Source of the DNA: Enorma burkinafasonensis
GTDB taxonomy: Bacteria; Actinomycetota; Coriobacteriia; Coriobacteriales; Coriobacteriaceae
Reading direction: 5' to 3'
NCBI RefSeq assembly: GCF_902150035.1
Contig: NZ_LR597502.1
Span: 171,083 to 235,082, forward strand
Length of the DNA: 64,000 bases
Within the stretch, counting starts at the first letter, position 1; each line of letters starts with the position of its first letter. The notes beneath the pieces are model-generated. The model saw nothing but the letters and a program-made list of their open reading frames with translations. It was not told the DNA's origin and ran no database searches. The position numbers and the translations under genes are program-made. Below, one piece after another: positions 35,929-46,526 of this stretch.

Positions 35929-37161
35929 ATGGCTGCGGAGCGGGAAGAGGAGCTGGGACGGGCGCATGGCGCCGACGCGCAGGAGGGCGGCACGATCGTC
36001 ACCTACGCGCGCACCTGCCTCGATACGTTCCGGGAGCGCCCCCTGGGCGCGGTGGACAGCCTCATCCTCTCGTGGCTCTCCTACTTCCGCCTGCCGGCGC
36101 CGCTTCTCGCGGAGGTCCCCGACTTTGCGGGGAGCCGCGGCGCGCCGCTCGCGACCCTTCTGCGCGCCGAGCACTTCGACGAGATGATGGGCACGAGCTG
36201 GGACCCTGAGGGCAGCCGCGACCTTCTGTTCGCCGTCTGTGCGAGCCCGCGCTTCCGCGACATCCGGGTGGCCCTCTGCCGGGCGACATCGAACGAGGAG
36301 CGCGAGGAACAGTTCGCCGCCGCCACGTTCCTTCTGCCCGATGGGGCGGTCTACGTGGCCTTCCGCGGCACGGACTCGACGATCGTGGGCTGGAAGGAAG
36401 ACTTCAACATGGCCTTCCAGTGCCCCGTGCCGGCTCAGGTCTCCGCCGCGGCGTACCTCAAGCGCGTCGCCGAGACCTACCCGGGCGCGCTCTACGTGGG
36501 CGGGCACTCCAAGGGCGGCAACCTCGCGGTCTACGCCTCCATCATGCTGCCGCACACGCAGCAGGACCGCATCGTCCGCGCGTTCTCGCACGACGGCCCG
36601 GGTTTCAACGAGAACTTCCTGCGCGGGCGCGGGTTCGCGCGCATGCGCGACCGCGTGGACAAGACTCTGCCGCGCTCGTCGGTCTTCGGGATGATCTTCG
36701 AGGACCAGGAGGACTACTCGATCGTGGACAGCACGAGCTTCGCGCTTCTGCAGCACAACCCCTTCTCGTGGGTGGTCGATGGGACGGAGTTCCGCTGCGT
36801 GGAGCGCATCTCGGCCGGCGCGCGCTACGTCGACTCCACGCTCGCGAGCTGGATGCGCAGCGTCACGCCCGAGGAGCGCGGCCGCTTCATCGACACCGTG
36901 TTCGAGGTGATCGGCGCGGCGGACAGCGAGCGCTTCGCCGAGATCCGCGGCAGGTGGCAGACGACCGTGCCCAAGATGCTCGCCGCGGCGGGCGACATCG
37001 ACCCCGAGACGCGCCAGCTCATCATGAGGACCGTGGGCGCGCTCGTGAAGTGCGCCACCGTGGGCCAGGTCGCGGACGCCGCCGCGCGCGTGGCCGCATC
37101 GGCGAGCGATGCCGCGGCGCGCATGGCCGACCGCCTGCCCACGACGCGCCCGCGGCTCTAG
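35929..37161 (+). CDS. DUF2974 (Mbeg1-like) alpha/beta hydrolase
   Basis: This 410-residue protein resembles the DUF2974/Mbeg1-like lipase family common in Gram-positive gut bacteria. It contains the opening TYARTCLDTFRERPLGAVDSL, VYVAFRGTDSTIVGWKEDFNMAF (oxyanion side) and the nucleophile elbow GGHSKGGNLAVYA near residue 195. No signal peptide is visible. GGGGGAG precedes the ATG at 35929. The C-terminal Ala-rich helix is of unknown role. It ends 14 nt before the oppositely oriented nucleoid-associated gene. An esterase or lipase activity is inferred; the physiological substrate is unknown. Confidence 0.82.
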   Translation: MAAEREEELGRAHGADAQEGGTIVTYARTCLDTFRERPLGAVDSLILSWLSYFRLPAPLLAEVPDFAGSRGAPLATLLRAEHFDEMMGTSWDPEGSRDLLFAVCASPRFRDIRVALCRATSNEEREEQFAAATFLLPDGAVYVAFRGTDSTIVGWKEDFNMAFQCPVPAQVSAAAYLKRVAETYPGALYVGGHSKGGNLAVYASIMLPHTQQDRIVRAFSHDGPGFNENFLRGRGFARMRDRVDKTLPRSSVFGMIFEDQEDYSIVDSTSFALLQHNPFSWVVDGTEFRCVERISAGARYVDSTLASWMRSVTPEERGRFIDTVFEVIGAADSERFAEIRGRWQTTVPKMLAAAGDIDPETRQLIMRTVGALVKCATVGQVADAAARVAASASDAAARMADRLPTTRPRL

Positions 37162-37180
37162 CAGCGCCCGCGGCTCTAGC
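37146..37180. repeat. 18-bp tandem duplication spanning convergent stop codons
   Basis: GCGCCCGCGGCTCTAGC occurs at 37146-37162 and again at 37164-37180. The first copy contains the TAG of the plus-strand hydrolase gene and the second contains the stop codon of the minus-strand gene. Confidence 0.7.
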
Positions 37181-38180
37181 GGTTCTCGATCGAGCCGATG
37201 TTGCGGAGCTCGATGGAGATGAGGCCGTTCGGCTCGTTGCGGAAGGCGATGTAGTCGGAGTTCGATCCCATCTCGGCGGGGAAGGTGATCTCGATGCCGG
37301 TGTCCGTGCGAATCTTGTGGTTGCGCACGGTGGCGCGTTCCACCTGGGCGCGCTCAGCACGCACGCGTTGGGGCACCTGCTCGCGCTCGAGCGCCTGCTT
37401 GACCTCGTCGCGCACCTGCGGCTCGTCCTCAAAGATGTCGTCCACGATGTCCCAGGGCGGCAGCTCCTCGTCCTCCTCCACGTGCTCCACCATCGCGGCC
37501 TTGGCCATGGCGAGCGCCACGGCGGTGTTCGCACCGTGCTCCTCGGCGACCTCGGCCACCACGCGCGTCACCGTGTCGATGACCTCCTTGGTGGAGATGC
37601 CCGTCTCGCACTGGAGGAGTCCGTCGGGGATGAGCATGGTCTCCGTGCCGGCGATGGAGCGCGGCTTGTCCTGGTAGAGCACCTCAAGCGAGCTCGCGCG
37701 CACGAGCGCGTAGGAGGTCACCTTCTGCGAGGGGTTGGGGAGAATCGCGTAATGCCGGGCGATATCGGCCTCGACGGCGCCGTTCACGTTCGCGACCTCG
37801 TGCATGAAGGCCATGCGGCTCGCCATGAGCAGCACCGCGAACCAGCGCACGTCCTCGTCGTCGGTGAAGTCGGCGATGAGGATGTCGGTGGACTCGGGCT
37901 TCTCGGCGCGGGCGAGCTCCTGGGCCAGGAACTCGGCGATTTGCTGTGAGAGGTCGATGAACTCGCGCTCACCGAAGAAGTAGCGCTTGAGCTCCTCGGC
38001 GAAGGCGGAACCGTCGGCGAAACTGCCGGGGCGGTTGTCCGCCGCGGTGCGGGCGCGGCGCAGGTGCTTGGTCACGAAGCCCTTCACGGCGCGCGTGTCG
38101 AGCGCGAGCTCGCGCGCGGAGAACACGTTCACGGCGGACTCGGCGTCGAGCACGTGCAGGATGGCGTGGTTGATGTTCAT
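37176..38180 (-). CDS. Nucleoid-associated protein, NdpA/NA37 family
   Basis: This 334-residue protein matches the 37-kDa nucleoid-associated family (YejK/NdpA type), which binds DNA and is found in many Gram-positive anaerobes. Typical features are the opening MNINHAILHVLDAESAVNVFSARELAL, the DDEDVRWFAVLLMASRMAFMHEV core and a C-terminal beta-rich section ending GLISIELRNIGSIENR. The gene is on the minus strand, convergent with the hydrolase gene, and has its own promoter region with a palindrome at the likely -35. It marks the edge of backbone sequence before the lower-GC surface-polysaccharide locus. Confidence 0.8.
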   Translation of the reverse strand: MNINHAILHVLDAESAVNVFSARELALDTRAVKGFVTKHLRRARTAADNRPGSFADGSAFAEELKRYFFGEREFIDLSQQIAEFLAQELARAEKPESTDILIADFTDDEDVRWFAVLLMASRMAFMHEVANVNGAVEADIARHYAILPNPSQKVTSYALVRASSLEVLYQDKPRSIAGTETMLIPDGLLQCETGISTKEVIDTVTRVVAEVAEEHGANTAVALAMAKAAMVEHVEEDEELPPWDIVDDIFEDEPQVRDEVKQALEREQVPQRVRAERAQVERATVRNHKIRTDTGIEITFPAEMGSNSDYIAFRNEPNGLISIELRNIGSIENR

Positions 38181-38229
38181 GGCGAGCCTTTCGGAGTCGG
38201 GCTTGGTAGCGCTATCGTCCAGTCAAGGA

Positions 38230-38258
38230 ATTCTAGACCATACCGCTCATGTGAGCGG
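38230..38258 (-). promoter_or_regulatory. Promoter and palindrome of nucleoid-associated gene
   Basis: On the minus strand TAGAAT (38235-38230) forms a -10 box, and the palindrome CCGCTCATGTGAGCGG (38243-38258) covers the -35 position about 17 nt upstream. This is a plausible operator. Confidence 0.4.
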
Positions 38259-38333
38259 CAATCGGTGATGGCAGTATTGTCCGAATTGAAGTTTGCGAGT
38301 AAATGAGTCGTGGTGTTTCCGCATCCCCGTTTG

Positions 38334-38381
38334 ACTTCCTCGTGAGCAGGAAGTGGGCGAGTCTATTTCGCTGTGTATAAT
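38334..38381 (+). promoter_or_regulatory. Promoter and inverted repeat at the start of the polysaccharide locus
   Basis: TATAAT (38376-38381) is a consensus -10 box ahead of the glycosyltransferase at 38437. ACTTCCT-N7-AGGAAGT (38334-38354) is a perfect 7-bp inverted repeat just upstream, overlapping the -35 position. It may bind a regulator or replace a weak -35. Confidence 0.5.
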
Positions 38382-38436
38382 CAATGTGGTTAGCTTTCAT
38401 GACATGCTGCAAATCTGATTCGAAAGGTTCTGTTGT

Positions 38437-39561
38437 ATGCGTAGTGACAATAATTCGCTAGTTTCGGTGATTGTCCCGATTTACAACGTCGAAAAGTACC
38501 TTGACCAATGCTTGGAGAGCATTTCTGCACAAACACATAAGAATCTTGAGATTATCTGCATCAATGATGGAAGCACTGACGGATCGCTCGAAATCATCAA
38601 GAAGCATGCTGATCGAGATAGCCGGATTCGCGTAATCGATAAGGAGAACGGTGGCTACGGCGTAGGCTGCAATCTCGGTATTCAGGAGTCGCATGGCGAG
38701 TGGATCTCCATCGTCGAACCTGATGATTGGATCGATGCATCGATGTACGAGGATATGCTTGCGTTTGCCTCGAGTTTCGAAGAGACAATCGATATCGTTA
38801 AAACACCATGGTGGAGTGTTGAAAAATGGGATAACCCGAAGAAGCAGCGAATAAAGCACTGTAAGCTCCACAAGCGAATCAAGACATCTACGAGGCCATT
38901 TACTTTGGACGAGCATACGCTCCTTATCGAGATTCACCCTGGGATATGGTCGGCGATTTATCGCAAGGAGTTCCTCAAGGAAAACGGGATCCTTTTTCCG
39001 GAATATCCAGGGGCCGGATGGGCCGACAATCCGTTTTTGGTAGAAACCCTTTGTCAAGCAAAGGCCATTCTCTACTTAGATAAACCCTATTACTACTATC
39101 GTGCTGATTTGCCGAAATCCACCCTGTATCACAAGACAAATGAGGCTATTGCCCGACCTTTTGATCGCTGGATTGACATGACAGATGTTATGCAGCGCAT
39201 CGGTGTAACCGATTTGGGTATCTGGCAGTCCCATTATCTACGTGGTTTTAATTACATAGACGGCGCTCGTTATGACGACGGAGAAACAAACCCCGTAGTT
39301 CTTAAAAAAACTCTTGAAGTGTTCCAACATATGAATAGCGAATATGTTCTGAATAACCCAAAGCTCAATAAAAAGAGAAAGCGTCGGTATCTCCAAGCTC
39401 TAGGAATTAACTATACAAATATTCCCATGGACGGAAGAATGGCCCATTTTGCTCATGAAACCGTTGAAACGCTTCGTGTCGAAGGACCATTTATCTTCAT
39501 AAAGCGTGTTTGGATTCTATTCCATGGAGCCAAAAAACATCCGAAGAGGAAGCCGAGATAG
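38437..39561 (+). CDS. Family 2 glycosyltransferase
   Basis: This 374-residue GT-A enzyme is the first gene of the surface-polysaccharide locus. It has VSVIVPIYNVEKYLDQCLES, IICINDGSTDGSLEI, ENGGYGVGCNLGI and the metal motif VEPDDWID. PGIWSAIYRKEFLKENG matches the segment seen in the glycosyltransferase at 28782. Codon use is strikingly poorer in GC than the upstream genes, suggesting lateral acquisition. GAAAGG precedes the ATG. It is followed by the GC-rich rml cassette after 165 nt. Donor sugar unknown. Confidence 0.85.
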   Translation: MRSDNNSLVSVIVPIYNVEKYLDQCLESISAQTHKNLEIICINDGSTDGSLEIIKKHADRDSRIRVIDKENGGYGVGCNLGIQESHGEWISIVEPDDWIDASMYEDMLAFASSFEETIDIVKTPWWSVEKWDNPKKQRIKHCKLHKRIKTSTRPFTLDEHTLLIEIHPGIWSAIYRKEFLKENGILFPEYPGAGWADNPFLVETLCQAKAILYLDKPYYYYRADLPKSTLYHKTNEAIARPFDRWIDMTDVMQRIGVTDLGIWQSHYLRGFNYIDGARYDDGETNPVVLKKTLEVFQHMNSEYVLNNPKLNKKRKRRYLQALGINYTNIPMDGRMAHFAHETVETLRVEGPFIFIKRVWILFHGAKKHPKRKPR

Positions 39562-39647
39562 ACGAAAGGTCGCTAGAGCCATTGGGGATTCGCTTCATAC
39601 GATTCAACGGCTCAATATCGGATAGCTGCGACGTGTGGTTTGGATAG

Positions 39648-41711
<2,064 letters not shown>

Positions 41712-41726
41712 GGAAGGGCAACCTAG

Positions 41727-43184
41727 ATGGCACTTGCGTACGAGAAGGACATGACGGTCATCGAGACGGGCATCGAGGGCCTCAAGGTGCTCGACCTGCC
41801 CGTGCACGGCGACAACCGCGGCTGGTTCAAGGAGAACTGGCAGCGCGCCAAGATGGCGCTCGGGTTGGGCCTGCCCGACCTTCGGTGGGTGCAGAACAAC
41901 ATCAGCTTCAATACGGAGCGCGGCGCCACGCGCGGCATCCATGCCGAGCCGTGGAACAAGTTCATCTCCATCGCGACGGGCTCGATCTTCGGCGCGTGGG
42001 TCGACCTGCGCGCGGGCAGCCCCACCTACGGCAAGGTCTACACCTGCGAGCTCGATCCGTCGAAGGCCATCTATGTGCCGCGCGGCGTGGGCAACGCCTA
42101 CCAGGCGCTCGAGGACGGCACGGCCTACGTGTACCTGGTCGACGCTCACTGGTCGGCCGAGCTCAAGAAGACCTACACCTTCGTGAACCTCGCCGACCCC
42201 GAGCTTGCCATCGCGTGGCCCATCTCGCTCGATCAGTGCGAGATCTCCGAGGCCGACAAGCATCATCCCTACCTCAAGGATGTCGTGCCCATGGAGCCCA
42301 AGCGCACGCTCGTGACCGGCGCGAACGGGCAGCTCGGCCGCGCCGTCCGCGCGCTCGCCGAGAAGCGCGGGCTCACCGGCTTCGACTACTGCGACATCGA
42401 CACCTTCGATATGAGCGATGCCACCGCCTACGGCAGCTACGACTGGGACCTTTACGGGACCGTGATCAACTGCGGCGCCTACACCGCGGTGGATGCCGCC
42501 GAGACGCCCGAGGGGCGCGTGCTCGCCTGGAAGGCGAACGCCCAGGGCCCGGCGCTTCTGGCACGCACCTGCGCCGAGCACGGCATCACGCTCGTGCACA
42601 TCAGCTCGGACTACGTGTTCGACGGCGTGTCCGAGGAGCATGGCGAGGACGAGCCCTTCGCCCCGCTCTCCGTCTACGGGCAGAGCAAGGCAGCGGGTGA
42701 CCTCGCCGTGGCGGGGTGCCCTGCGCACTACATCCTGCGCTCCAGCTGGGTGATCGGCGATGGGCGAAACTTCGTGCGCACCATGGAGGCGCTCTCGGCA
42801 CGCTGCACCGACCCCGCAGACGGGCTTTCGGAGGTCACGGTCGTCGACGACCAGATCGGCCGGCTCACCTTCACGGACGAGATGGCCCGCGCCATCTTCC
42901 ACCTGCTCGATGTGCAGGCGCCCTATGGCGTGTACAACTGCACCGGCTCCGGTGAGCCCGCGAGCTGGGCCGAGATCGCCCGCGAGGTCTTCGAGCGCGC
43001 GAACGGCAACGGCGACGCGGTGCGCCCCGTCACGACCGGGGAGTACTACGCGCACGCAACCGGCCCCATCGCGCCGCGGCCGCGCTACAGCACCTTGCCG
43101 CTCGGAAAGCTCGAGGCCGCAGGCTTCGAGGCGGCCGATTGGCGCCAATCGCTCGCCGCCTACCTTGGTTCTTTGTTGGTATAG
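41727..43184 (+). CDS. rmlCD: Fused dTDP-4-dehydrorhamnose 3,5-epimerase / reductase (RmlC-RmlD)
   Basis: This 485-residue protein joins the last two steps of dTDP-L-rhamnose synthesis. Residues about 10-185 form an RmlC-type cupin with GDNRGWFKENW, TRGIHAEPWNKF (catalytic His) and SKAIYVPRGVGNAYQAL. Residues about 193-485 form an RmlD reductase beginning RTLVTGANGQLGRAV, with GAYTAVDAAE, HISSDYVFDG and YGQSKAAGD (YxxxK). Similar fusions are known in Actinobacteria. With rmlA and rmlB this gives the complete pathway without a separate rmlC or rmlD gene. GC-rich codon use matches rmlA and rmlB. Confidence 0.93.
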   Translation: MALAYEKDMTVIETGIEGLKVLDLPVHGDNRGWFKENWQRAKMALGLGLPDLRWVQNNISFNTERGATRGIHAEPWNKFISIATGSIFGAWVDLRAGSPTYGKVYTCELDPSKAIYVPRGVGNAYQALEDGTAYVYLVDAHWSAELKKTYTFVNLADPELAIAWPISLDQCEISEADKHHPYLKDVVPMEPKRTLVTGANGQLGRAVRALAEKRGLTGFDYCDIDTFDMSDATAYGSYDWDLYGTVINCGAYTAVDAAETPEGRVLAWKANAQGPALLARTCAEHGITLVHISSDYVFDGVSEEHGEDEPFAPLSVYGQSKAAGDLAVAGCPAHYILRSSWVIGDGRNFVRTMEALSARCTDPADGLSEVTVVDDQIGRLTFTDEMARAIFHLLDVQAPYGVYNCTGSGEPASWAEIAREVFERANGNGDAVRPVTTGEYYAHATGPIAPRPRYSTLPLGKLEAAGFEAADWRQSLAAYLGSLLV

Positions 43185-43276
43185 TTTTAACCGTAACCGC
43201 TTTTCAGCCGTTTAGGCGGGAGCTCGGGCGATACGGTGGGAATGATGGCGGCTGCAAGATGACAATAGGAGTTTCC

Positions 43277-44386
43277 ATGCAGAGTAGACAGATTCTAGTT
43301 ACTAGATCTTCAATGCCCGAGTTCGAGGAATATGTTGAAGAAATTAGGCTTCTATGGGAGAGTCATTTCCTTACCAATATGGGCGCGAAGCATCGGGAGC
43401 TGGAACGCCGACTTATCGATTATCTGGGGATTGAGGATATCGCGCTTTTCGTGAACGGTCATAGCGCGCTTGAATGTGTTATCGAAGCCATGGATTTAAA
43501 GGGAAAGGTAATCACAACGCCCTTCACCTTCGCTTCTACAACCCATGCTATCGTTCGCATGGGATTGACTCCTGTTTTCGCAGATATTCGGGCGGATAAC
43601 TACACGCTTGACCCTGAAAGCGTCGAAGCCTTAATCGATGAAGATGTTTGCGCCATTATGCCGGTGCATGTGTACGGAAACATTTGCGATGTCGATACAA
43701 TCGAGGCAATTGCAAAAAAGCACTCTCTTAAGGTTATCTACGATGCCGCTCATGCCTTCGGAGTGCAGCGCAACGGCGTTCATGTCGCTACATTTGGTGA
43801 TGCGTCGATGTTTTCTTTTCACGCTACGAAGGTTTTCAACACCATCGAAGGAGGAGCGGTCTGCTTTCATGACCATTCGCTGAAGGATTTATTGAATCAG
43901 TGGAAGAATTTCGGGATAACCGGGACGGAATCAGTTGAGTATATTGGTGGCAACGCGAAGATGAACGAATTTTGCGCTGCTATGGGCATTTGCAACTTGA
44001 GGCACCTACCTGATGAAATTTCAAAACGGAAGAAGGTTGCGGAACGCTATTGGGATCGATTGGAAGGTGTGCCCGGTATCGTGCTATCGAAGCCTGAGCA
44101 GGGTATAACCTCGAATTACGCATACATGCCGGTTTTGTTTGACGAGAAGCATTTCAATGCGACGCGGGACGAAGTCTATGATGTCCTGCTTTCCATTGAT
44201 ATCCATCCAAGAAAGTATTTCTATCCCCTGACAAGCGATTTTGATTGCTATAACGGGCGTTTCGATTCTAGATACACGCCTGTTGCGAAATACGTTTCAG
44301 ATCGAATTCTCACCTTACCGATGTATGCTGACTTGTCGCTAGATGATGTCGATAGAATCTGCGACGCGGTGGTTGGGATTCGCTAA
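43277..44386 (+). CDS. DegT/DnrJ/EryC1-family PLP aminotransferase
   Basis: This 369-residue sugar aminotransferase (fold type I) would aminate a nucleotide-linked keto-sugar for a surface glycan. The internal aldimine Lys lies in FSFHATKVFNTIEGGA, PLP contacts in NGHSALECVIEAM and YDAAHAFG, and IHPRKYFYPL is typical of VioA/QdtB-like proteins. AGGAG sits 6 nt before the ATG at 43277, so I prefer this start over ATG 43259. Codon use returns to low GC, in sharp contrast with the rml genes just upstream. No matching sugar oxidase or ketosugar isomerase is seen in the window, so the donor may be the RmlB product or come from elsewhere. Confidence 0.88.
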   Translation: MQSRQILVTRSSMPEFEEYVEEIRLLWESHFLTNMGAKHRELERRLIDYLGIEDIALFVNGHSALECVIEAMDLKGKVITTPFTFASTTHAIVRMGLTPVFADIRADNYTLDPESVEALIDEDVCAIMPVHVYGNICDVDTIEAIAKKHSLKVIYDAAHAFGVQRNGVHVATFGDASMFSFHATKVFNTIEGGAVCFHDHSLKDLLNQWKNFGITGTESVEYIGGNAKMNEFCAAMGICNLRHLPDEISKRKKVAERYWDRLEGVPGIVLSKPEQGITSNYAYMPVLFDEKHFNATRDEVYDVLLSIDIHPRKYFYPLTSDFDCYNGRFDSRYTPVAKYVSDRILTLPMYADLSLDDVDRICDAVVGIR

Positions 44387-44477
44387 AGGAAGCTCGTCCT
44401 CAGAAAGGGGGACGAAGGACCTTTGGCGGTGGTAGAATTCTATCGATTTGATACCGCTGGCGTTATGGAATGAGACC

Positions 44478-45158
44478 ATGAGAATACTAGCCGTTATTCC
44501 AGCTTATAACGAAGAGGAATGCATCAAGTCTACCGTTTCATCCTTGGTCGAGGCTTGTCCGCAGATAGACTATCTCGTTATAAATGACGGCTCAAAAGAT
44601 GCAACGCCCATGATCTGTAGGCAGGAAGGGTTCAACTATCTGTCGCTACCTATTAATACGAAACTCGCATCTGCGTTCCAAACTGGCATGAAATACGCAT
44701 GCCGTAACGGATACGATGCCGTTGTGCAATTCGATGCTGATGGTCAGCATCTACCGGAGTACATTGGCCTCATGGCAGATGCTATGGAATCCAATGATGC
44801 TGACGTTGTTATAGCATCCCGCTTGTTGGCCGGAGAAAAACCAAAGGGAGCACGGGGATTGGGCTCTCGGCTGATTTCTTTCCTGATTCGGATAACTGCA
44901 AGGGCAAAGATTACTGATTCGACCAGCGGCTTGCGTATGTACAATCGGAAGCTCATCAAGTTCTTCTCTACGGAGTTCGATACATCACCAGAACCCGACA
45001 CGATTGCTCTTTTGGTTCGTAAAGGCTATTCGGTTGTGGAGATACCTGCCGTCATGCGGGATAGGCAGGGTGGTGAGAGCTACCTTGACCTTCCTCATGT
45101 CATCGGATATATGGCTCGAATGTGCACCTCTATAGTGCTTTTTCAGTGGCTTCGATAA
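44478..45158 (+). CDS. Family 2 glycosyltransferase, dolichyl-phosphate-sugar synthase-like
   Basis: This 226-residue GT-A enzyme has RILAVIPAYNEEECIKSTV, YLVINDGSKDATP, VQFDADGQHLPEY (metal site) and SGLRMYNRKLIKFF, the pattern of polyprenyl-phosphate mannose/glucose synthases. It is short and lacks C-terminal membrane segments; these may be supplied by the DUF2304 membrane protein encoded right after it, a pairing commonly seen in Gram-positive glycan loci. The ATG at 44478 is preferred over 44448. It probably loads a sugar onto undecaprenyl phosphate for use outside the membrane. Confidence 0.85.
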   Translation: MRILAVIPAYNEEECIKSTVSSLVEACPQIDYLVINDGSKDATPMICRQEGFNYLSLPINTKLASAFQTGMKYACRNGYDAVVQFDADGQHLPEYIGLMADAMESNDADVVIASRLLAGEKPKGARGLGSRLISFLIRITARAKITDSTSGLRMYNRKLIKFFSTEFDTSPEPDTIALLVRKGYSVVEIPAVMRDRQGGESYLDLPHVIGYMARMCTSIVLFQWLR

Positions 45159-45168
45159 GGTGATTGCT

Positions 45169-45522
45169 GTGTCTGTGTTGCTTAGACTGTTTCTTATCTC
45201 CGGTGCATTGGTTTTATTCTATTTCGTTGCATACAGGATTAGAAAATCCATGATACTGATGGGCGATGCGATTTTCTGGGTGTTGTTTTCGATTCTGCTG
45301 GTTGTGTTAGCAGTTTTTCCTGGTATTGCTTTCTGGTTCTCGGAAATGTTCGGCTTCATCTCACCGAGTAATTTCGTCTTCCTATGTATCATTGCGATAC
45401 TTCTTGCTAAGATGTTCGCGAATTCCTCAGAAATATCTCTATTAAAGTACAGGATTAATGAGATTGCTCAGGAAAACGCGTTGCTTGAGAAGCGCGTGCG
45501 TGAAGAAGAGGCAAAAGAGTAG
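45169..45522 (+). CDS. DUF2304 small membrane protein
   Basis: This roughly 117-residue protein has three hydrophobic helices followed by a charged coiled-coil tail (KYRINEIAQENALLEKRVREEEAKE). It fits DUF2304, a family often found beside polyprenyl-phosphate glycosyltransferases and probably their membrane anchor. AAGGTGAT precedes several GTG codons, at 45160, 45169 and 45175; 45169 has the best spacing but the start is uncertain by a few residues. It ends 8 nt before the convergent glycosyltransferase gene. Confidence 0.78.
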   Translation: MSVLLRLFLISGALVLFYFVAYRIRKSMILMGDAIFWVLFSILLVVLAVFPGIAFWFSEMFGFISPSNFVFLCIIAILLAKMFANSSEISLLKYRINEIAQENALLEKRVREEEAKE

Positions 45523-45530
45523 GGTATCCC

Positions 45531-46526
45531 CTATAGCAGGCGTCCAAAAGAACGCAACATTGCCCTAAACAACATTTCATGTTGTACAAATAACCAGGTT
45601 GCAATACGATTCGGGATGGCATCACCGGTCGGCTTTCGTGGAGTCGCAAACGCATCGTTGCGCCAGTCGGGAATAGCCTCATCGAGCCAGTGAATGCAGG
45701 AATCTAACGATTTCATGCTTTGAGAGGATCCATCACCTTTTCTGGTGTAAAAGAGGAACCAAACGATCAGGCGTACGATGTAATGAAGTGTAAGTCCTTC
45801 GATGGGAAGGCTGCGCATCTGTAAAAAGCTGTGCAGTTCGGTGAGGGTCCTGCTAAATTCCAGATTGTTCGAAGTTTTATGAAGGGTGTTAGAAACGCTT
45901 TCAGTGTTATAGAACCAGTTGTACACAGCCTGAGGCAGAATGACCGTTTTGGTGGAGAGCAGTTGAGCGGGAAGGGTGAAGTATATATCCTCCCCAATAT
46001 TTGTCGATAAAAAAGAGAGATAATTTTCCCTGATAAAATCTGTTCTATAAAGCTTGGCCCATGCGGCGCTTACTTTGTATGGCGCCCACTGGGTTTCTGG
46101 TGAAGGAATGACACGGGATACGATCGTTCCATGGGTATCGGGGCGTTGAAATCCAGCGCATACGATGTCAGCATTAGCTTCAAGTGCCTTGTTGACGAGT
46201 AATTTGATTGAATCGGGTTCAAGATAGTCATCATTGTCGGCAAACATGAGGTAAACACCGCTTGCGAGAGAGATCGCCTTGTTCCTTGTGACGGCAACAC
46301 CTTGGTTCTGCTGGTGATAAGCGCGAACAACGGAAGGATGACGCCTCTCGTAGCCCTCGAGGATGGAAAATGACGAATCGGAAGATCCGTCGTCAATTGC
46401 GACGATTTCAAGAGCGGGATAATCCTGGCTCAATATGCTATCGAGGCACCGTCCGATGTAGGTTTCTGCGTTATAGACGGGGATGAGGACGGAAACGACA
46501 GGATACTGTGATTCACTATAGCTCAT
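45531..46526 (-). CDS. Family 2 glycosyltransferase
   Basis: This 331-residue GT-A enzyme has VSVLIPVYNAETYIGRCLDS, VAIDDGSSDSSF, NQGVAVTRNKAIS and FADNDDYLEP (metal site). The C-terminal half, with IGEDIYFTLPAQLL, resembles EpsJ/WfgS-type transferases. I prefer the ATG at 46526 because GGGGAA precedes it; an upstream ATG at 46571 would overlap the preceding gene by 56 nt. It overlaps that gene by 11 nt, so translation is coupled. This and the next two genes form a minus-strand block within the locus. Confidence 0.85.
   Translation of the reverse strand: MSYSESQYPVVSVLIPVYNAETYIGRCLDSILSQDYPALEIVAIDDGSSDSSFSILEGYERRHPSVVRAYHQQNQGVAVTRNKAISLASGVYLMFADNDDYLEPDSIKLLVNKALEANADIVCAGFQRPDTHGTIVSRVIPSPETQWAPYKVSAAWAKLYRTDFIRENYLSFLSTNIGEDIYFTLPAQLLSTKTVILPQAVYNWFYNTESVSNTLHKTSNNLEFSRTLTELHSFLQMRSLPIEGLTLHYIVRLIVWFLFYTRKGDGSSQSMKSLDSCIHWLDEAIPDWRNDAFATPRKPTGDAIPNRIATWLFVQHEMLFRAMLRSFGRLL

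Noticed and set aside
44401..44450. Third copy of the TTGGCGGTGG-ended module
   Set aside because: Only about 10 bases match by chance and there is no partner arm at the expected distance.
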